Positions 13,096 through 13,489 of a DNA stretch of 13,489 nucleotides are shown here, piece by piece (positions within the stretch are counted from its first letter, which is position 1; each line of letters begins with the position of its first letter). The position numbers and the translations under genes were made by a program. The stretch lies in the NCBI GenBank assembly GCA_003135315.1, contig PLBD01000479.1, forward strand, positions 889-14,377. The letters are read 5' to 3'. The DNA comes from Acidobacteriaceae bacterium (GTDB lineage Bacteria > Acidobacteriota > Terriglobia > Terriglobales > Acidobacteriaceae). A model generated the notes under the pieces. The model ran no database searches, was not told where the DNA came from, and saw nothing but the letters and a program-made list of their open reading frames with translations.

Positions 13096-13489
13096 TTACG
13101 CGTCCGGCTCGACCTCGCTAAGTACCGGTGCCGCGCTGCCGCCCTCGTGCACTTTCGCGGTGGTGACCAGCGCCACGCCGGCGACGATAATCACCGTTCC
13201 CGCCAGCATGAACCCATCCAGCCGCTCGTGGAGCACCAGCCATCCCAGGCACAGCGCGACGAGCGGATTCACATACGCGTAGGTCGCCACCTTCGCCGAC
13301 GGCACATGCTTGAGCAGCCAGATATAGGCCGTGTATCCCACCCACGACCCGAAGACCACGAGATAGAGCACGGCCAGCATTCCGCGGCGCGTAATCGCGA
13401 CGCGATGCGCCTCGCCCGTGACCATCGCGACCAGCGCATTGCCGATCGCCGCGAACAGCATTTCCCAGCCAGTCGCGGTGAAGGGATCG
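13096..13489 (-). CDS. EamA/DMT-family transporter, N-terminal part outside the window
   Basis: The C-terminal 130 or so residues of a drug/metabolite transporter (EamA, RhaT-like) of the inner membrane. The frame is open to the right edge: the nine codons before the ATG at 13461 read DPFTATGWE, the usual residues before helix 6 in this family, so that ATG is internal. Visible helices include MLFAAIGNALVAMVTG, GMLAVLYLVVFGSWVGYTAYIWLL, KVATYAYVNPLVALCLGWLVL (with the family 'YvnPlvA..lG...l.E' motif) and FMLAGTVIIVAGVALVTT. The tail is short and hydrophilic. Such proteins export amino acids, nucleosides or drugs; the substrate is not predictable. Confidence 0.9.
   Translation of the reverse strand, partial: DPFTATGWEMLFAAIGNALVAMVTGEAHRVAITRRGMLAVLYLVVFGSWVGYTAYIWLLKHVPSAKVATYAYVNPLVALCLGWLVLHERLDGFMLAGTVIIVAGVALVTTAKVHEGGSAAPVLSEVEPDA

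Overview
The window is a GC-rich, gene-dense chromosomal segment from a soil-type bacterium. The mix of housekeeping genes, a toxin-antitoxin pair, secreted oxidase and phosphoesterase enzymes, and short hairpin-bearing or 7-bp intergenic repeats would fit an Acidobacteriota genome. That assignment is inferred from style and not proven. No rRNA, tRNA, CRISPR array, transposase or phage gene was seen.

Layout. (1) 2-1750 (+): 3' part of a DinG/XPD-like Fe-S helicase gene whose start lies outside the window. (2) 2500-1800 (-): a type II toxin-antitoxin operon, Phd/YefM-like antitoxin then PIN-domain toxin, with a near-consensus promoter overlapped by an imperfect palindrome. (3) 2589-3245 (+): rsmG. 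(4) 3246-3414: a repeat-rich gap between convergent genes. (5) 7728-3415 (-): a probable operon of a Tat-exported multicopper oxidase, a class V PLP enzyme and an amino acid permease; the last two overlap as TGATG. (6) 9458-7827 (-): a secreted phosphoesterase ending in a clear intrinsic terminator. (7) 9657-11306 (+): a polytopic GT-C-like membrane protein, followed by two inverted clusters of a 7-bp repeat. (8) 11486-12133 (+): the XTP/dITP pyrophosphatase gene rdgB. (9) 12341-12156 (-): a small two-helix membrane protein. (10) 12465-13054 (+): two small adjacent genes of unrecognised family. (11) 13489-13096 (-): the C-terminal part of an EamA-type transporter.

How the genes may work together. 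The toxin and antitoxin form a self-contained autoregulated module. The class V enzyme and the permease are probably translationally coupled, which suggests uptake of an amino acid or amine and its PLP-dependent conversion; the multicopper oxidase upstream is probably co-transcribed but its link to them is unclear. The two small genes at 12465-13054 form the least explained unit. They are 5 bp apart, the first has a strong ribosome binding site, and three copies of a heptamer lie upstream, so they are the best candidate for something undescribed. Nothing in the sequence shows their function.
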